The position numbers were made by a program, and so were the translations under genes. Below the pieces are notes generated by a model. That model was not told the DNA's origin. It was given only the letters and a program-made list of their open reading frames with translations, and did no database searches. Positions 15,050 through 15,262 of a DNA stretch of 15,262 nucleotides are shown here, piece by piece. The stretch is from Gardnerella kenyensis (GTDB taxonomy: Bacteria; Actinomycetota; Actinomycetes; Actinomycetales; Bifidobacteriaceae). Numbering within the stretch: the stretch's first letter is position 1; each line of letters opens with the position of its first letter. The stretch is from contig NQOH01000001.1 in NCBI GenBank assembly GCA_003585735.1, forward strand, positions 152,015 through 167,276, in the 5' to 3' direction.

Positions 15050-15262
15050 GTGAAGCTTTGCGACGTTGAGTAATTGCAAAACGCCAAAATTGAATATAAA
15101 AGTTACATTGATAATTATAAGCCAATAGATAGCTTTGATAGATTTTTGTGCGAAACGCTGAATAACAAAGCAAAAAACGAACATCAAATATAACATAATC
15201 TATACAAATGGCTAATTTTTTACGCACATAATCACACATTTTCTCAACATAAATGCACGAAG

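Noticed and set aside
15014..15239. Small frames upstream of guaA
   Set aside because: They are rich in Tyr, Phe, Ile and Leu as expected from random AT-rich DNA, they overlap each other and the likely guaA promoter, and they match nothing recognised.

Overview
The window looks like chromosomal DNA of a low-GC member of the Bifidobacteriaceae, most likely Gardnerella or a close relative. The reasons are an AT-rich actinobacterial gene set, a large two-part FtsX-type permease carrying the actinobacterial RNPRR motif, an SdhA-type flavoprotein with the GECSCVGVHGANRLGG signature lying beside yraN-yifB-dprA, and tRNA without an encoded CCA. The genus is an inference from remembered gene families, not a database match. 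Apart from the permease cut at the left edge, the genes are intact, and there is no phage, insertion sequence or CRISPR array.

Layout. Positions 1-2501 (minus strand) carry a two-gene MacB/LolD-type ABC exporter operon: the ATPase first, then a permease that runs off the left edge. Positions 2664-4096 (minus) hold metY, O-acetylhomoserine sulfhydrylase, with a strong intrinsic terminator. A 310-bp divergent spacer follows. Positions 4407-8211 (plus) are a translationally coupled operon yraN-yifB(comM)-dprA, which handles incoming or recombining DNA, followed 51 bp later by a solitary SdhA/FrdA-type flavoprotein gene (to 10182). A tRNA-Leu(GAG) with its own terminator lies at 10296-10424.

From 10475 to 15005 everything is on the minus strand. 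In transcription order these are guaA with a terminator, a 518-bp spacer rich in dyad symmetries, an orphan UlaA-type PTS IIC permease gene, and a GntR/UTRA regulator with its own terminator. The permease and regulator probably form one sugar-uptake module. No IIA or IIB component is present, so phosphotransfer must be supplied from elsewhere.

The most interesting signals are in non-coding DNA. The spacers ahead of the PTS gene and ahead of the GntR gene share an 8-mer (AAACGATA) and an over-represented hexamer (TAGTTT/AAACTA), which look like operator elements. The GntR gene is preceded by a long hairpin with a short U-tract that could act as an attenuator. A perfect DnaA-box sequence sits in the loop of a perfect 9-bp hairpin just ahead of the yraN-yifB-dprA operon. 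I saw no wholly new multi-gene system; most of the genes are recognisable housekeeping or transport families.
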